Virus record (IMG/VR): IMGVR_UViG_3300034102_000354
Location: 1-34,496 of that record
Length of the DNA stretch: 34,496 nucleotides
Strand: one strand, 5' to 3'
From: a virus
The position numbers and the translations under genes are program-made. Positions 26,320 through 32,965 of the stretch are shown here, piece by piece. The notes under the pieces were generated by a model. It did not search any database and had not been told where the DNA came from. It saw only the letters and a list, made by a program, of their open reading frames with translations. The stretch's first letter is position 1; every line of letters begins with the position of its first letter.

Positions 26320-26706
26320 TTACGCTCCCTTTGGTGGCCAGTAAGCTTTTTCCTTGTCGTTCACTGCTTTGAACCAAGGACGCTTTGGATTGGCTGCAAG
26401 GTCTGCACGATTGTCGTACACTTCTGTAACACCGTCACGCTGACAGGAAGATACAAGCCACTCAGGGATTGGACCTTGCTGGTCGTTCTTGATGCTGACT
26501 GTGAAGCCTGCGCTGGTTGCCTGTGGGAATGCCTTGGCTACCATTGCTTCTGGTGTTGCTTGTGCGCCACCGTAGATTGCACTCATGAGAAGTTCGGTGA
26601 CTGCTTCAAAGTTGTCCGCATACAAACCAAGGTCTGCTTTGTTGATTGTAAGTTCTGACGCAATTTTTGCGGCTACTTGTGTGATGATTGCTTTTGAGTT
26701 GTCCAT
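26320..26706 (-). CDS. Replication-region protein of unknown role (128 residues)
   Basis: It starts with TAATG overlapping the nuclease stop, with AGGAG upstream, and ends exactly where the helicase begins. The N-terminal half is helical (AIITQVAAKIASELTINKAD). The C-terminal half has FTVSIKNDQQGPIPEWLVSS, then GVTEVYDNRADLAANPKRPW and a final YWPPKG. This C-terminal pattern recurs in actinophage replication cassettes. Place between a Cas4-like nuclease and the helicase suggests a DNA-binding or helicase-loading accessory, but I cannot assign a function. Confidence 0.72.
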   Translation of the reverse strand: MDNSKAIITQVAAKIASELTINKADLGLYADNFEAVTELLMSAIYGGAQATPEAMVAKAFPQATSAGFTVSIKNDQQGPIPEWLVSSCQRDGVTEVYDNRADLAANPKRPWFKAVNDKEKAYWPPKGA

Positions 26707-27590
26707 TATTGGGCTATCTCCTGTGTGTTGTTGTTTTCGAACTCGCTAATACGAGAACCTTTGCAAATTGACCAGTATGTGCACCACTTTTCAGAGCAGA
26801 GAAAATGCTGGTCGTTTGTCATCCAAGGAGTTTCAAGTCCGAGTTTAACAAATGGTTGTACTATAGAGTCTACCTGATGTTTGAACCAGTCAACGTGGCT
26901 AGCAGTACGAATGATCGGTACTATCTGTCCTACGCTGGTGGTGGCTCGTGTCATCACTCCATAGTTAAATCTTACTGGGTACCCTGGTGCCCATCCCATC
27001 TCCACGCTGGCATACGAGTATGCTGTCGCTTGGATGGACTGTAGTTGTTTCTCTCTTTGAGAGTATTTACGTCCTGCTGTTTTCCAGTCCCACACTAACC
27101 CGTTGGGGTCTACATAGTCCATGGTGCCACCTAGCCAAACCTCTGTGGGTTTGGTTTGTGGGTCTGTGGACGGCATGCCAAACATGTCAATGGTTGGAAT
27201 GTCAAAAAGCTTTACACCAAACTTGGCTTCAACCTGACCACCTGGCACAACTTCACGCATGATGTCACGCTCAAAGGTTCCCATCAGTTTCTGTACATAC
27301 TCACGCATGTGTGCAGGACCATTGGTTGAGTTAATCTTGTACGGTTCCTCATCCATCAGTCGGGTAAGTTCTGTATCTGCTACTGTGTAGCCTTCCTTAA
27401 CTGTTCCCCCACCTAGGTAGTGTTCAATGCCTTTGTGAACGGCGGTTCCGATGTGTGTGGCATCTGAACCTTGCCTCCACTCTGGAAGCCTTACGGCAAG
27501 TCGTGCACGCTCTGGGCATATCAGCACATCGTTAAGCCATGATTGGCGTACCCATACTTTTGTGTGGTCATCTAGTTCTTCAATTCTCAT
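26706..27590 (-). CDS. Cas4/RecB-like PD-(D/E)XK nuclease with iron-sulfur cysteines
   Basis: This 294-residue protein has strong AAAGGAG and a TAATG junction. Motifs in order are NDVLICPERARLAVRL (C25), GTAVHKGIEHYL (H52), GGTMDYVDPNGLVWDWKTAG (D158, D168, K170), QLQSIQATAYSY (Q187, Y191), and LCSEKWCTYWSICKG (C265, C270, C276). One early and three late cysteines are the signature of the Fe-S cluster that staples Cas4 and AddB-type nucleases. All catalytic residues are present. It is expected to be an exonuclease acting on DNA ends in phage recombination and replication. Confidence 0.88.
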   Translation of the reverse strand: MRIEELDDHTKVWVRQSWLNDVLICPERARLAVRLPEWRQGSDATHIGTAVHKGIEHYLGGGTVKEGYTVADTELTRLMDEEPYKINSTNGPAHMREYVQKLMGTFERDIMREVVPGGQVEAKFGVKLFDIPTIDMFGMPSTDPQTKPTEVWLGGTMDYVDPNGLVWDWKTAGRKYSQREKQLQSIQATAYSYASVEMGWAPGYPVRFNYGVMTRATTSVGQIVPIIRTASHVDWFKHQVDSIVQPFVKLGLETPWMTNDQHFLCSEKWCTYWSICKGSRISEFENNNTQEIAQ

Positions 27591-28045
27591 TAAAGTTCTC
27601 CTTTTTGTTGTAGTCGTTTTCTTAGATGGGTTACATACGATTTGTTTATCGTATAGCCAAACTCGTCAATGATTTCTTGACGCAGTGGGGTTGGCTGCAT
27701 GCCCCGTCTAATTCCTCTGACTAGATACGCATACACATCCGCTGGTAAGAAGCGTGATGGTGTCATGGTTTTTTCTATCATAGGGTCGATCATTGAGTAT
27801 TGAAATATTTCTTCTGCTTCAATATGTTTTCTGAACAATCTAATTGGTGGTGTCGCTTTGTTTACTAGCTCACACCAGTGTGGTATTGTGCCATCCCATT
27901 TGCCAAAGTATGCTAGTGCTTCACCGTTTAACATTTCGTGTGGTATCGCTAGATAGTTTGGGGATACTGGGGCTGTGATTTTTACGTCACATAAGCATAA
28001 GGGGTCGTGCGATATAACATCGCAACCCTCGGGTGATAAGGTCAT
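27590..28045 (-). CDS. HTH DNA-binding protein at head of replication operon
   Basis: This 151-residue protein has AGGAGAAC before ATG. The N-terminal third has a Cys cluster (C8, C17, C19) and beta-like composition. The C-terminal part (residues about 105-147) is helical: VYAYLVRGIRRGMQPTPLRQ, EIIDEFGYTINKSYVTHLRK, consistent with a winged or simple helix-turn-helix in which the second stretch is the recognition helix. As first gene of the nuclease-helicase-primase series, behind a leader with a strong hairpin, it could be an operon regulator or origin-binding protein. No family name is claimed. Confidence 0.72.
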   Translation of the reverse strand: MTLSPEGCDVISHDPLCLCDVKITAPVSPNYLAIPHEMLNGEALAYFGKWDGTIPHWCELVNKATPPIRLFRKHIEAEEIFQYSMIDPMIEKTMTPSRFLPADVYAYLVRGIRRGMQPTPLRQEIIDEFGYTINKSYVTHLRKRLQQKGEL

Positions 28046-28079
28046 GTTCTCCTGTCATGTATTTGTTATCTTGTCTTGT

Positions 28080-28106
28080 GGTGCGCCACCCCTAAGGTGG
28101 CTCACC
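28080..28106 (-). promoter_or_regulatory. Strong leader hairpin before the replication operon
   Basis: Two 11-base arms (28080-28090 and 28096-28106) pair with one mismatch around a 5-base loop: GGTGCGCCACC and GGTGGCTCACC. No T-run follows on either strand, so it is not a standard terminator. It lies 34 bases upstream of the ATG at 28045 on the leftward transcript. It could be a protein-binding site, an RNA processing site, or an mRNA-stabilising 5' structure. Confidence 0.6.
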
Positions 28107-28149
28107 TACGGGGTCTGGTACTTCCCCCCTCCGTTGGTTCCCCCCAGGC

Positions 28150-28299
28150 TCACAGCCTAGCATTAGGCTTGGGCTTCTTGTCAACGGGCTCCATCTCAAC
28201 GGCTTTCTTTCCTCGCTCATGCCAGTGAGTTGGGGGCTTAAATAGGGCTAGGTCTGTACCTATCCAGTGGGTGCATTTAGGGCACTGCCAGTAGTTCAT
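28150..28299 (-). CDS. Tiny zinc-knuckle-like protein (49 residues)
   Basis: This short frame begins with ATG after AAAGGTGG nine to ten bases upstream and ends at TGA. The product begins MNYWQCPKCTHWIG, giving C6 and C9, with H11, H25 and H27 (THWHERGKK) as possible further zinc ligands. The rest is Lys/Pro-rich (KKPKPNARL). It lies between the Rpf-like gene and the replication leader. A CxxC plus His set suggests metal binding; the role is unknown. Confidence 0.6.
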   Translation of the reverse strand: MNYWQCPKCTHWIGTDLALFKPPTHWHERGKKAVEMEPVDKKPKPNARL

Positions 28300-28334
28300 G
28301 GCTGATTACCACCTTTCGTGGCTTAGAACGCTTC

Positions 28335-28907
28335 TCAGCGTCTCTGACGGGACTTGGCGACCACCTTGTCCCACGCTGTCCAAGGCGCTGGGACGGGTGG
28401 TTTCAGGTACTCGTTGTTTTTGATGCAGCCCCAGCCATTAAATCCAACTGGCTGTTGGAAGTAACCGTTAGGAGCCAACCATCCATGCAACGCAATCCTG
28501 TTCGCAATAGTGATTTGCTCTAGCCGTGTTGCGAGCCATTGCTTGGGTGCGAACTCTTGTCCACCCCAGCCCCGCCATGTCTGTATGTAAATACCGAGCC
28601 CACCAGCGAATTTACCACGATCTTTCCAGTTGCTCGCAGTTTCGCATTGAGCGACTTTGTCCCAGTATTTGTTGCTGGGTGGTTGGAGTGTAGCCAGCCA
28701 CGATATATCCCACTTACTACTGTTTCGTGCTTGTACTTTTTGTTTGTGGACTTTTGGTGCTTGTGTGGTAGATGTGTTAAAAACATATACAAATTCTTTC
28801 TTTACTGTTGTTATGGGTGAAGCCGATGCTGGCTTGTTGTCCGATAGCCAAAAGGCTAGCGTGAGAGTTAATACTAAAATGATTTTAAGTATAGTAGATT
28901 TGTTCAT
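28335..28907 (-). CDS. Secreted Rpf-like transglycosylase (muralytic enzyme)
   Basis: This 190-residue protein has AGGAG ahead of ATG. Residues 1-29 are a signal peptide or anchor (basic start, ILKIILVLTLTLAFWL, then PASAS). A linker follows, and residues about 80-160 match the resuscitation-promoting-factor/transglycosylase-like domain: YWDKVAQCETASNWKDRG with the catalytic Glu at 89, GGLGIYIQTWRGWGG, then LEQITIANRIA. C88 and C161 probably form the family's disulfide. Rpf enzymes cleave peptidoglycan and are characteristic of Actinobacteria, the main clue to the host. It lies with leftward genes rather than beside the M15 lysin, so it may act at a different time, or complete lysis from outside the membrane. 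Confidence 0.87.
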   Translation of the reverse strand: MNKSTILKIILVLTLTLAFWLSDNKPASASPITTVKKEFVYVFNTSTTQAPKVHKQKVQARNSSKWDISWLATLQPPSNKYWDKVAQCETASNWKDRGKFAGGLGIYIQTWRGWGGQEFAPKQWLATRLEQITIANRIALHGWLAPNGYFQQPVGFNGWGCIKNNEYLKPPVPAPWTAWDKVVAKSRQRR

Positions 28908-29118
28908 GATTGGTCTCCTTCATAAACTGAATTAAGGCAAGTTCCAGTTTATGCTTTGATGTCATTAGTAGAGCGTACTCCTCTGATACGCCGTCTTGCC
29001 ATTTGGTGGATGATACTCTGCCAACTTTCTTGGCTACTTGGTCACAGCCGATACTCAGGGACTTGATGGTCGCTCGCAGTTCGTCAATGGTTAATTGTGT
29101 GTTTATGGTTAGTTCCAT
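28885..29118 (-). CDS. Unknown 77-residue helical protein
   Basis: ATG follows AGGT five bases upstream, and the stop lies 23 bases inside the Rpf-like gene, so the two are coupled. The product is mostly helix (LTIDELRATIKSLSIGCDQV, then EYALLMTSKHKLELALIQFM), like a small two-helix coiled-coil protein. One of the five dyad sites lies 31 bases upstream of its start, marking it as first gene of a unit with the Rpf-like enzyme. It could be a partner or inhibitor of the enzyme; this is conjecture. Confidence 0.65.
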   Translation of the reverse strand: MELTINTQLTIDELRATIKSLSIGCDQVAKKVGRVSSTKWQDGVSEEYALLMTSKHKLELALIQFMKETNHEQIYYT

Positions 29119-29149
29119 GTCGTTACCTATTTTGTTGTGTTGTGGATAT

Positions 29150-29165
29150 CTTTACAAGTGTAAAG
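29150..29165 (-). promoter_or_regulatory. Dyad site 1 (CTTTACA-NN-TGTAAAG)
   Basis: Perfect 7-base arms flank AG on the + strand; the other four copies have GG. The site sits in the 50-base gap between the 184-residue gene and the 77-residue gene, 31 bases before the latter's ATG. It is three bases beyond the stop of the upstream gene, so it also marks the end of the amidoligase module. Confidence 0.75.
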
Positions 29166-29168
29166 TTT

Positions 29169-29723
29169 CTAAAAGGGTTCTGGCGCAACGGGTTCAGGCA
29201 ACGCATACAGATTGTCCTCCATACGACTAGACAAGTAACTACACACACTAGACCTTAGGCTTGTCCACAGCAATGTGGTTGAGCGTTCCTTGTAGTCGTC
29301 ACTAAGTTCACGCCACATCATTCTGAATGTTTCAGGGTCAAGTTCTGGCAGAGACCACACAGAGTCTCTATAGTCCGACTTGTGCATTAACTCTTTGTGT
29401 GTTTTAACAATTTCCCAGTCTGCGTCAAACACATTAATATCTCTAGCCATGTTGTTCCACATAGACATTGCGTTGTTCATTGTTAACGGATCAGTGTTTA
29501 CATAGTTAATGTTACCTAGTCCTTCTGATATTGTTGTCTGTATGGTTCGTACACGACCACTGCAGAACAGGTCCTCGTTTTCTGTGCTGAACTTTTCTGA
29601 CTGTACACGCATACCGTCACGGATGATTCCGTATGCATGTCGTTCTATCTCCCATTCTGTAATGCCGCTATCTGATGCGTCAATGGTAAATTCTATTGTC
29701 ATGCTAACTTGATATGATTTCAT
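29169..29723 (-). CDS. Unknown 184-residue protein, last gene of the amidoligase module
   Basis: TAGGAG precedes the ATG, and the start overlaps the stop of the 100-residue gene by four bases. The first 75 residues look like an alpha/beta domain opening with a strand (SYQVSMTIEFTIDASDSGI) and a helix (EWEIERHAYGIIRDGM). The remainder is helical and rich in Trp, Met and acidic residues (MSMWNNMARDINVFDADWEI, RMMWRELSDDYKERS). No family is recognised. Tight linkage in a four-gene unit with a ligase and an amidotransferase makes it a candidate substrate, partner or regulator of those enzymes. Confidence 0.7.
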   Translation of the reverse strand: MKSYQVSMTIEFTIDASDSGITEWEIERHAYGIIRDGMRVQSEKFSTENEDLFCSGRVRTIQTTISEGLGNINYVNTDPLTMNNAMSMWNNMARDINVFDADWEIVKTHKELMHKSDYRDSVWSLPELDPETFRMMWRELSDDYKERSTTLLWTSLRSSVCSYLSSRMEDNLYALPEPVAPEPF

Positions 29724-30022
29724 TTGTTTCTCCTAAGTAGGTTTGTTTTTTGTTTTGGGTGCCATGATGCGTAATACACGCAGTACATTTTGTCTGTGTC
29801 AATGACTAAGTTGTTGCCGTCGTCATAAATAAGTGGGTATGCTGTAACGCTGATGCGGTTGTCGTCTACATAAAGATTTATATCTTGCCTGTTGAGAGGG
29901 TTGATATCTTCCATGTTGTATGTGTCCCACACATCATCGTAGTCGTTGTGTTTGTTCTTGCGCATCCAATGCTCAGCCATTTGTTTGGCGTAAGCATAGA
30001 TGTCTGTATGTTTGTTTATCAT
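29720..30022 (-). CDS. Unknown 100-residue protein of the amidoligase module
   Basis: The start at 30022 is chosen because AGGAGATAC lies just before it; a longer frame to 30202 runs inside the amidotransferase gene. The product starts with a helix (NKHTDIYAYAKQMAEHWMRK), continues with an Asp/Asn-rich region (YDDVWDTYNMEDINPLNRQD), and ends with strands (SVTAYPLIYDDGNNLVIDTD, MYCVYYASWHP) and a basic tail. The gap to the upstream gene is only seven bases and it overlaps the next by four. Function unknown. Confidence 0.7.
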   Translation of the reverse strand: MINKHTDIYAYAKQMAEHWMRKNKHNDYDDVWDTYNMEDINPLNRQDINLYVDDNRISVTAYPLIYDDGNNLVIDTDKMYCVYYASWHPKQKTNLLRRNK

Positions 30023-30029
30023 GTATCTC

Positions 30030-30995
30030 CTAGAAGTAATAGTCTTTGTCTGAGTCGTAACCACCCCGTTGTAGTGATGGCACATACAGTTGGGACTCAC
30101 GATAATCATCAACGATGTCGGACTGTGCACCCATACATCTACACAACATTCGTGGCTCTGAACAGAACCAACACGAGTCACACTGTGAACACAGGTCAGC
30201 ATGGTTTACATTCTGTTCGTTGATGTACTCAATGTGGTCACAGTTGGCGCATCGCCACAGTTCACCCCACACTTCGTTGCCGTCGTTGTCAATGTATGTA
30301 CAATCCTCAACAAGTAAAGACTGGTTATCCCACATGTCGTAATCGTATTTGGTTGTGTCAATACTGTATCGTGAATCAGGTGGTGTCTTGCCAGTAGATG
30401 TCCAGCCAGTAGTGTACATGCCGTGTCCTGAGTATGTGTAACGGTCGTACTTGTAACTATTGTTTGACCACCATACACCCTCAGCCCAATGCCCTAGGTC
30501 CTGGTTGATGATGTAATAGTCATCTTGAACATCAGGATTGGCAGACAGAAAAACAAGTTTAGAACCATCAGCGAACTTGGATAGTTTCTTGCGTGTTTTC
30601 TTGCTGTTGAGTGTTGATGCACCACCCCAACTAGGGAATAGTTCCTTAGCAAAGATAGCGGTGTCACTCATACCGTTGCGAGCCGCAATCGGCAACATGC
30701 CGTTGTGTGCTACAACCGTGTTAGTGTCCTTGCCAACTTGGAATGGGTGACAGTTGTTAATGTTAGTACCGCCATGTGTTGTGATACGGGAGTGAAACAA
30801 CGCAGGACCCGAATGGATTGCTCGTGTCTTGAGGAAGTTATCCAACACGGCATCAAAGTTGAGCCCGCTACCTTTCACAATGTGTGTACCAGCATGAACA
30901 GCGTAACCAAACCCGTCAGGGTTGTTCTGTGAACCAATAGCCAATGAATCTACATCCGCTGTTGTGTACTCTTGCATGAATGTTAATAAACACAT
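30030..30995 (-). CDS. Class II glutamine amidotransferase with C-terminal zinc ribbon
   Basis: This protein has 321 residues. It begins Met-Cys, so Cys2 becomes the N-terminal nucleophile once Met is removed, the hallmark of Ntn-type class II glutaminases. Further family motifs are NPDGFGYAV (25-33), ALFHSRITTHGGTN (65-78), NCHPFQ (81-86), the HNG turn (97-99) and D111. After about residue 165 no synthetase domain follows. Instead there is a Tyr/Asp-rich region and a cysteine cluster C249, C252, C269, C272, C275, C278, C285, C287, probably two zinc ribbons. It would release ammonia from glutamine for the adjacent ligase, whose stop is five bases upstream. The partner pairing is inferred from the operon and from known phage amidoligase neighbourhoods. 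Confidence 0.87.
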   Translation of the reverse strand: MCLLTFMQEYTTADVDSLAIGSQNNPDGFGYAVHAGTHIVKGSGLNFDAVLDNFLKTRAIHSGPALFHSRITTHGGTNINNCHPFQVGKDTNTVVAHNGMLPIAARNGMSDTAIFAKELFPSWGGASTLNSKKTRKKLSKFADGSKLVFLSANPDVQDDYYIINQDLGHWAEGVWWSNNSYKYDRYTYSGHGMYTTGWTSTGKTPPDSRYSIDTTKYDYDMWDNQSLLVEDCTYIDNDGNEVWGELWRCANCDHIEYINEQNVNHADLCSQCDSCWFCSEPRMLCRCMGAQSDIVDDYRESQLYVPSLQRGGYDSDKDYYF

Positions 30996-31000
30996 ATTTC

Positions 31001-32185
31001 TTATATGCCTTTCGTTGTGGCGTAAGCATCAAATGCTTCATAGCCGTTTTGTTTTGTGAATTGGCGGAAACGATCCCAGTCGTGACTAGCCTTGATGTTG
31101 ATGTTGTACATTTGTGTGACGCTGTACTCCGCTACTGCGTGTACACCCTCTAGTCGTGCTTGGATAGTTTTGGGGTTGAGTGTGCCCTTGAAGAAACGCA
31201 ACTCCAATGTGTTGCGTGGCTGTAAGTTGAGCGCAACATACCTGTCGTTGTTTGACTGTCGTGGATAACCTGAGCGTAAGCCCTTGGCGTAACGCAACAT
31301 CTGTGTCGCTTCGTGGTCGTCCCATTGTGCGTATGTTGAACGGCTACGACCAGCAAGTGTTTTCCACTGGTCGGTGTTGCGATAAAACATAGACATGAAA
31401 CGATACAAAGATGACTCTCTACCCTCAAAGAATCCCTTGTTGATGTGAACATGAAGCCCACAGGTTCTTGTAGTAGCAGAACGCATACCAATGTCAGACA
31501 ACTCACGCAATCGTGCGAGTGGTAATACATTTTGTATGTACTCTTTAGTCATGGGGTGAGATACGACCTCAAACCCATTGCTAAGAGAACCGTCGTGCTT
31601 GAGATAACAAGACTCACCAAATATTTCTGTGGCAAGTTCTGCACCTTCACTAAGGTCACAACCATCTGCTTCCATTTCTAACTCAAAGCCAGTCACACTG
31701 ATGCGTCGTGGCTCTCGCATGGTTGTAAACATCTTGATGTCCTTGGTTAGAACATCAGGGCGCATACCATGGAAGATAGGGTCAGGACGGAAACTGTAGT
31801 CGTGAATCAATCGTGAACTTTCTTGCATCTCATCTTCGCATGAACAACCAGGTCCGTTGTCAATATGATAAACATTGTCACAGTATTCGCAACTGCTGTA
31901 CTGTTCGTAACACGACTCGCATCGCATCTCATCCCAGCCTATGTCCATCATGTTGTCACGCTCTACATACAACCGACAGTCTGTACAGTATGTATGCTCA
32001 TCGTCACAGTCTGCACAAAAGTATTGTGCGTTACCCGTTGTTAATGCTTCGTGTATGTCTTGGCGTCGCCAGTACGAGGTGTCCTCGTCCAAACGAATTG
32101 TTAGTGCCTCTATTAAGTGTTGGTCGTGACAGATACAGCACTCTGCTATTGCTGTTGGTTGTCCTAATGGTTCTTCTGTTGTCAT
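31001..32185 (-). CDS. Amidoligase (COOH-NH2 ligase family) with N-terminal zinc ribbons
   Basis: This 394-residue protein has a strong AAGGAGG site. Residues 1-120 hold cysteine pairs C16/C19, C57/C60, C67/C70, C89/C92, C99/C102 and C114/C116, suggesting three zinc ribbons. From about 160 the pattern of the glutamine-synthetase-like amidoligase family appears: VTGFELEMEADG (E168, E170), YLKHDGSLSNGFEVVSHPM (HDGS 197-200, FEVVSHP 205-211), TCGLHVHINKG (242-251), and ALNLQPRNTLELRFFKGTLN (E329, R330, K333, G334). These are the ATP/Mg and substrate positions of the fold. The enzyme should join a carboxylate to an amine with ATP. The acceptor is unknown; the adjacent glutaminase suggests ammonia as nitrogen donor. 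It is preceded by a dyad site 43 bases from the ATG. Confidence 0.87.
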   Translation of the reverse strand: MTTEEPLGQPTAIAECCICHDQHLIEALTIRLDEDTSYWRRQDIHEALTTGNAQYFCADCDDEHTYCTDCRLYVERDNMMDIGWDEMRCESCYEQYSSCEYCDNVYHIDNGPGCSCEDEMQESSRLIHDYSFRPDPIFHGMRPDVLTKDIKMFTTMREPRRISVTGFELEMEADGCDLSEGAELATEIFGESCYLKHDGSLSNGFEVVSHPMTKEYIQNVLPLARLRELSDIGMRSATTRTCGLHVHINKGFFEGRESSLYRFMSMFYRNTDQWKTLAGRSRSTYAQWDDHEATQMLRYAKGLRSGYPRQSNNDRYVALNLQPRNTLELRFFKGTLNPKTIQARLEGVHAVAEYSVTQMYNINIKASHDWDRFRQFTKQNGYEAFDAYATTKGI

Positions 32186-32228
32186 TGTGTACCCTCCTTG
32201 GGTGTTGTATTTTTATTTGTACATCTGG

Positions 32229-32250
32229 TTTCTTTACAGGTGTAAAGAAA
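32229..32250 (-). promoter_or_regulatory. Dyad site 2, longest copy, before the amidoligase module
   Basis: The arms are perfect over ten bases (TTTCTTTACA / TGTAAAGAAA) around GG, the longest symmetry among the five copies. It lies 43 bases before the amidoligase ATG. On the leftward strand TTTACA could serve as a -35 with TACAAA 19 bases downstream, but the spacing is not shared by the other copies, so an operator reading is preferred. Confidence 0.8.
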
Positions 32251-32299
32251 TACAGATTGTTGGTTGATAGAATATTTACAGTAGTCAAATCGTCAATGA

Positions 32300-32557
32300 T
32301 TACTGGGGTTTGTGGTACACATTTCCATTGATGTCACACAACCTCCTGTCAAAGATGGGTGATATACGCCACGCTAAGCCTACATTGTTAGCACGCTCAA
32401 ACTCAAGCAAGTCATCTTCATCAACATAAGTCAAACGCTCAGTAACAGTATTCACTGCTTGCCAATACTTAGGCTTCACACCTCCCTTGCGTGCTCTCTC
32501 AACGCAACGAGCCAAGTCGTTGTCGTACTGCTTGCGTGATGATGATTGTTGTTTCAT
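32300..32557 (-). CDS. Unknown basic 85-residue protein
   Basis: AGGAG lies nine bases before ATG and the start follows the upstream stop directly. The N-terminus is basic and polar (KQQSSSRKQYDNDLARCVER, ARKGGVKPKYWQAVN); the centre is acidic (YVDEDDLLEFERANN) and the end is beta-like (RLCDINGNVYHKPQ). It could be a small helical DNA- or protein-binding factor. It is the last gene before dyad site 2. No family is recognised. Confidence 0.66.
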   Translation of the reverse strand: MKQQSSSRKQYDNDLARCVERARKGGVKPKYWQAVNTVTERLTYVDEDDLLEFERANNVGLAWRISPIFDRRLCDINGNVYHKPQ

Positions 32558-32806
32558 TTATTTATCTCCTAGGTATGTGTTGTTGTATTTGCTAAGTAAG
32601 CGGTCAAACAATAAAGCATAAGCCATCTCGTCATCTTGCTGTACATCCAATGGGGTGTCAATAATCTTATGCCATGAACCCGTGTCATCATTCCATAAAG
32701 GTTTGTTGTACGGGACATTCACTGAACTATCTAGTGCGAAAGACACAACACCATCAGTGATTGTGGCTCGCACCATAAAGTAATGCTCATAATTATTAGT
32801 AGTCAT
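32558..32806 (-). CDS. Unknown acidic 82-residue protein
   Basis: The start at 32806 is supported by GAGGAG seven bases upstream; an ATG at 32836 lies further inside the preceding gene without a site. The product opens TTNNYEHYFMVRATITDGVV and continues with beta-like then helical acidic segments (DVQQDDEMAYALLFDRLLSK). It overlaps the upstream gene by 11 bases. Small, acidic, beta-plus-helix proteins of this kind are frequent among early phage genes that target host proteins; no specific role can be given. Confidence 0.68.
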   Translation of the reverse strand: MTTNNYEHYFMVRATITDGVVSFALDSSVNVPYNKPLWNDDTGSWHKIIDTPLDVQQDDEMAYALLFDRLLSKYNNTYLGDK

Positions 32807-32948
32807 TGTCGTCCTCCTCAAAAGAAAACAGTTCATAGTCTGAAAGGAAATCTCTCAAACGGATAGGTTGCTCATCTGAATAACGATCGATGTCTAGTTT
32901 GTGTAGACATTGTTCAAGGAACCACATAGTGTGGTTTCGTAGTCGCAT
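32796..32948 (-). CDS. Unknown 50-residue protein, start next to a dyad site
   Basis: The C-terminal part is clear (LRDFLSDYELFSFEEDDNDY, very acidic), and the stop overlaps the next gene by 11 bases. The start is uncertain: ATG at 32948 directly abuts dyad site 3, ATG at 32927 lies 21 bases further on, and ATG at 32993 would place the dyad inside the coding region. None has a Shine-Dalgarno sequence. If transcription begins at or just after the dyad, translation would be leaderless or nearly so, which is common in Actinobacteria. Confidence 0.55.
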   Translation of the reverse strand: MRLRNHTMWFLEQCLHKLDIDRYSDEQPIRLRDFLSDYELFSFEEDDNDY

Positions 32949-32965
32949 CTTTACAGGTGTAAAGA
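32948..32965 (-). promoter_or_regulatory. Dyad site 3, touching a start codon
   Basis: Eight-base arms TCTTTACA / TGTAAAGA surround GG. The leftward strand reads the dyad and then immediately ATGCGACTA, so a bound protein would cover any start at 32948. No promoter -10 hexamer at a suitable distance is visible on the leftward strand. Confidence 0.75.

Noticed and set aside
28121-28149. G-quadruplex on the leftward strand
   Set aside because: Only two G6 runs with a ten-base loop are present; formation would need unusual loops, so it is mentioned only as part of the leader.
30023-30202. N-terminal extension of the 100-residue protein by 60 residues
   Set aside because: It lies inside the amidotransferase gene, has atypical composition, and AGGAG sits just before the internal ATG at 30022.
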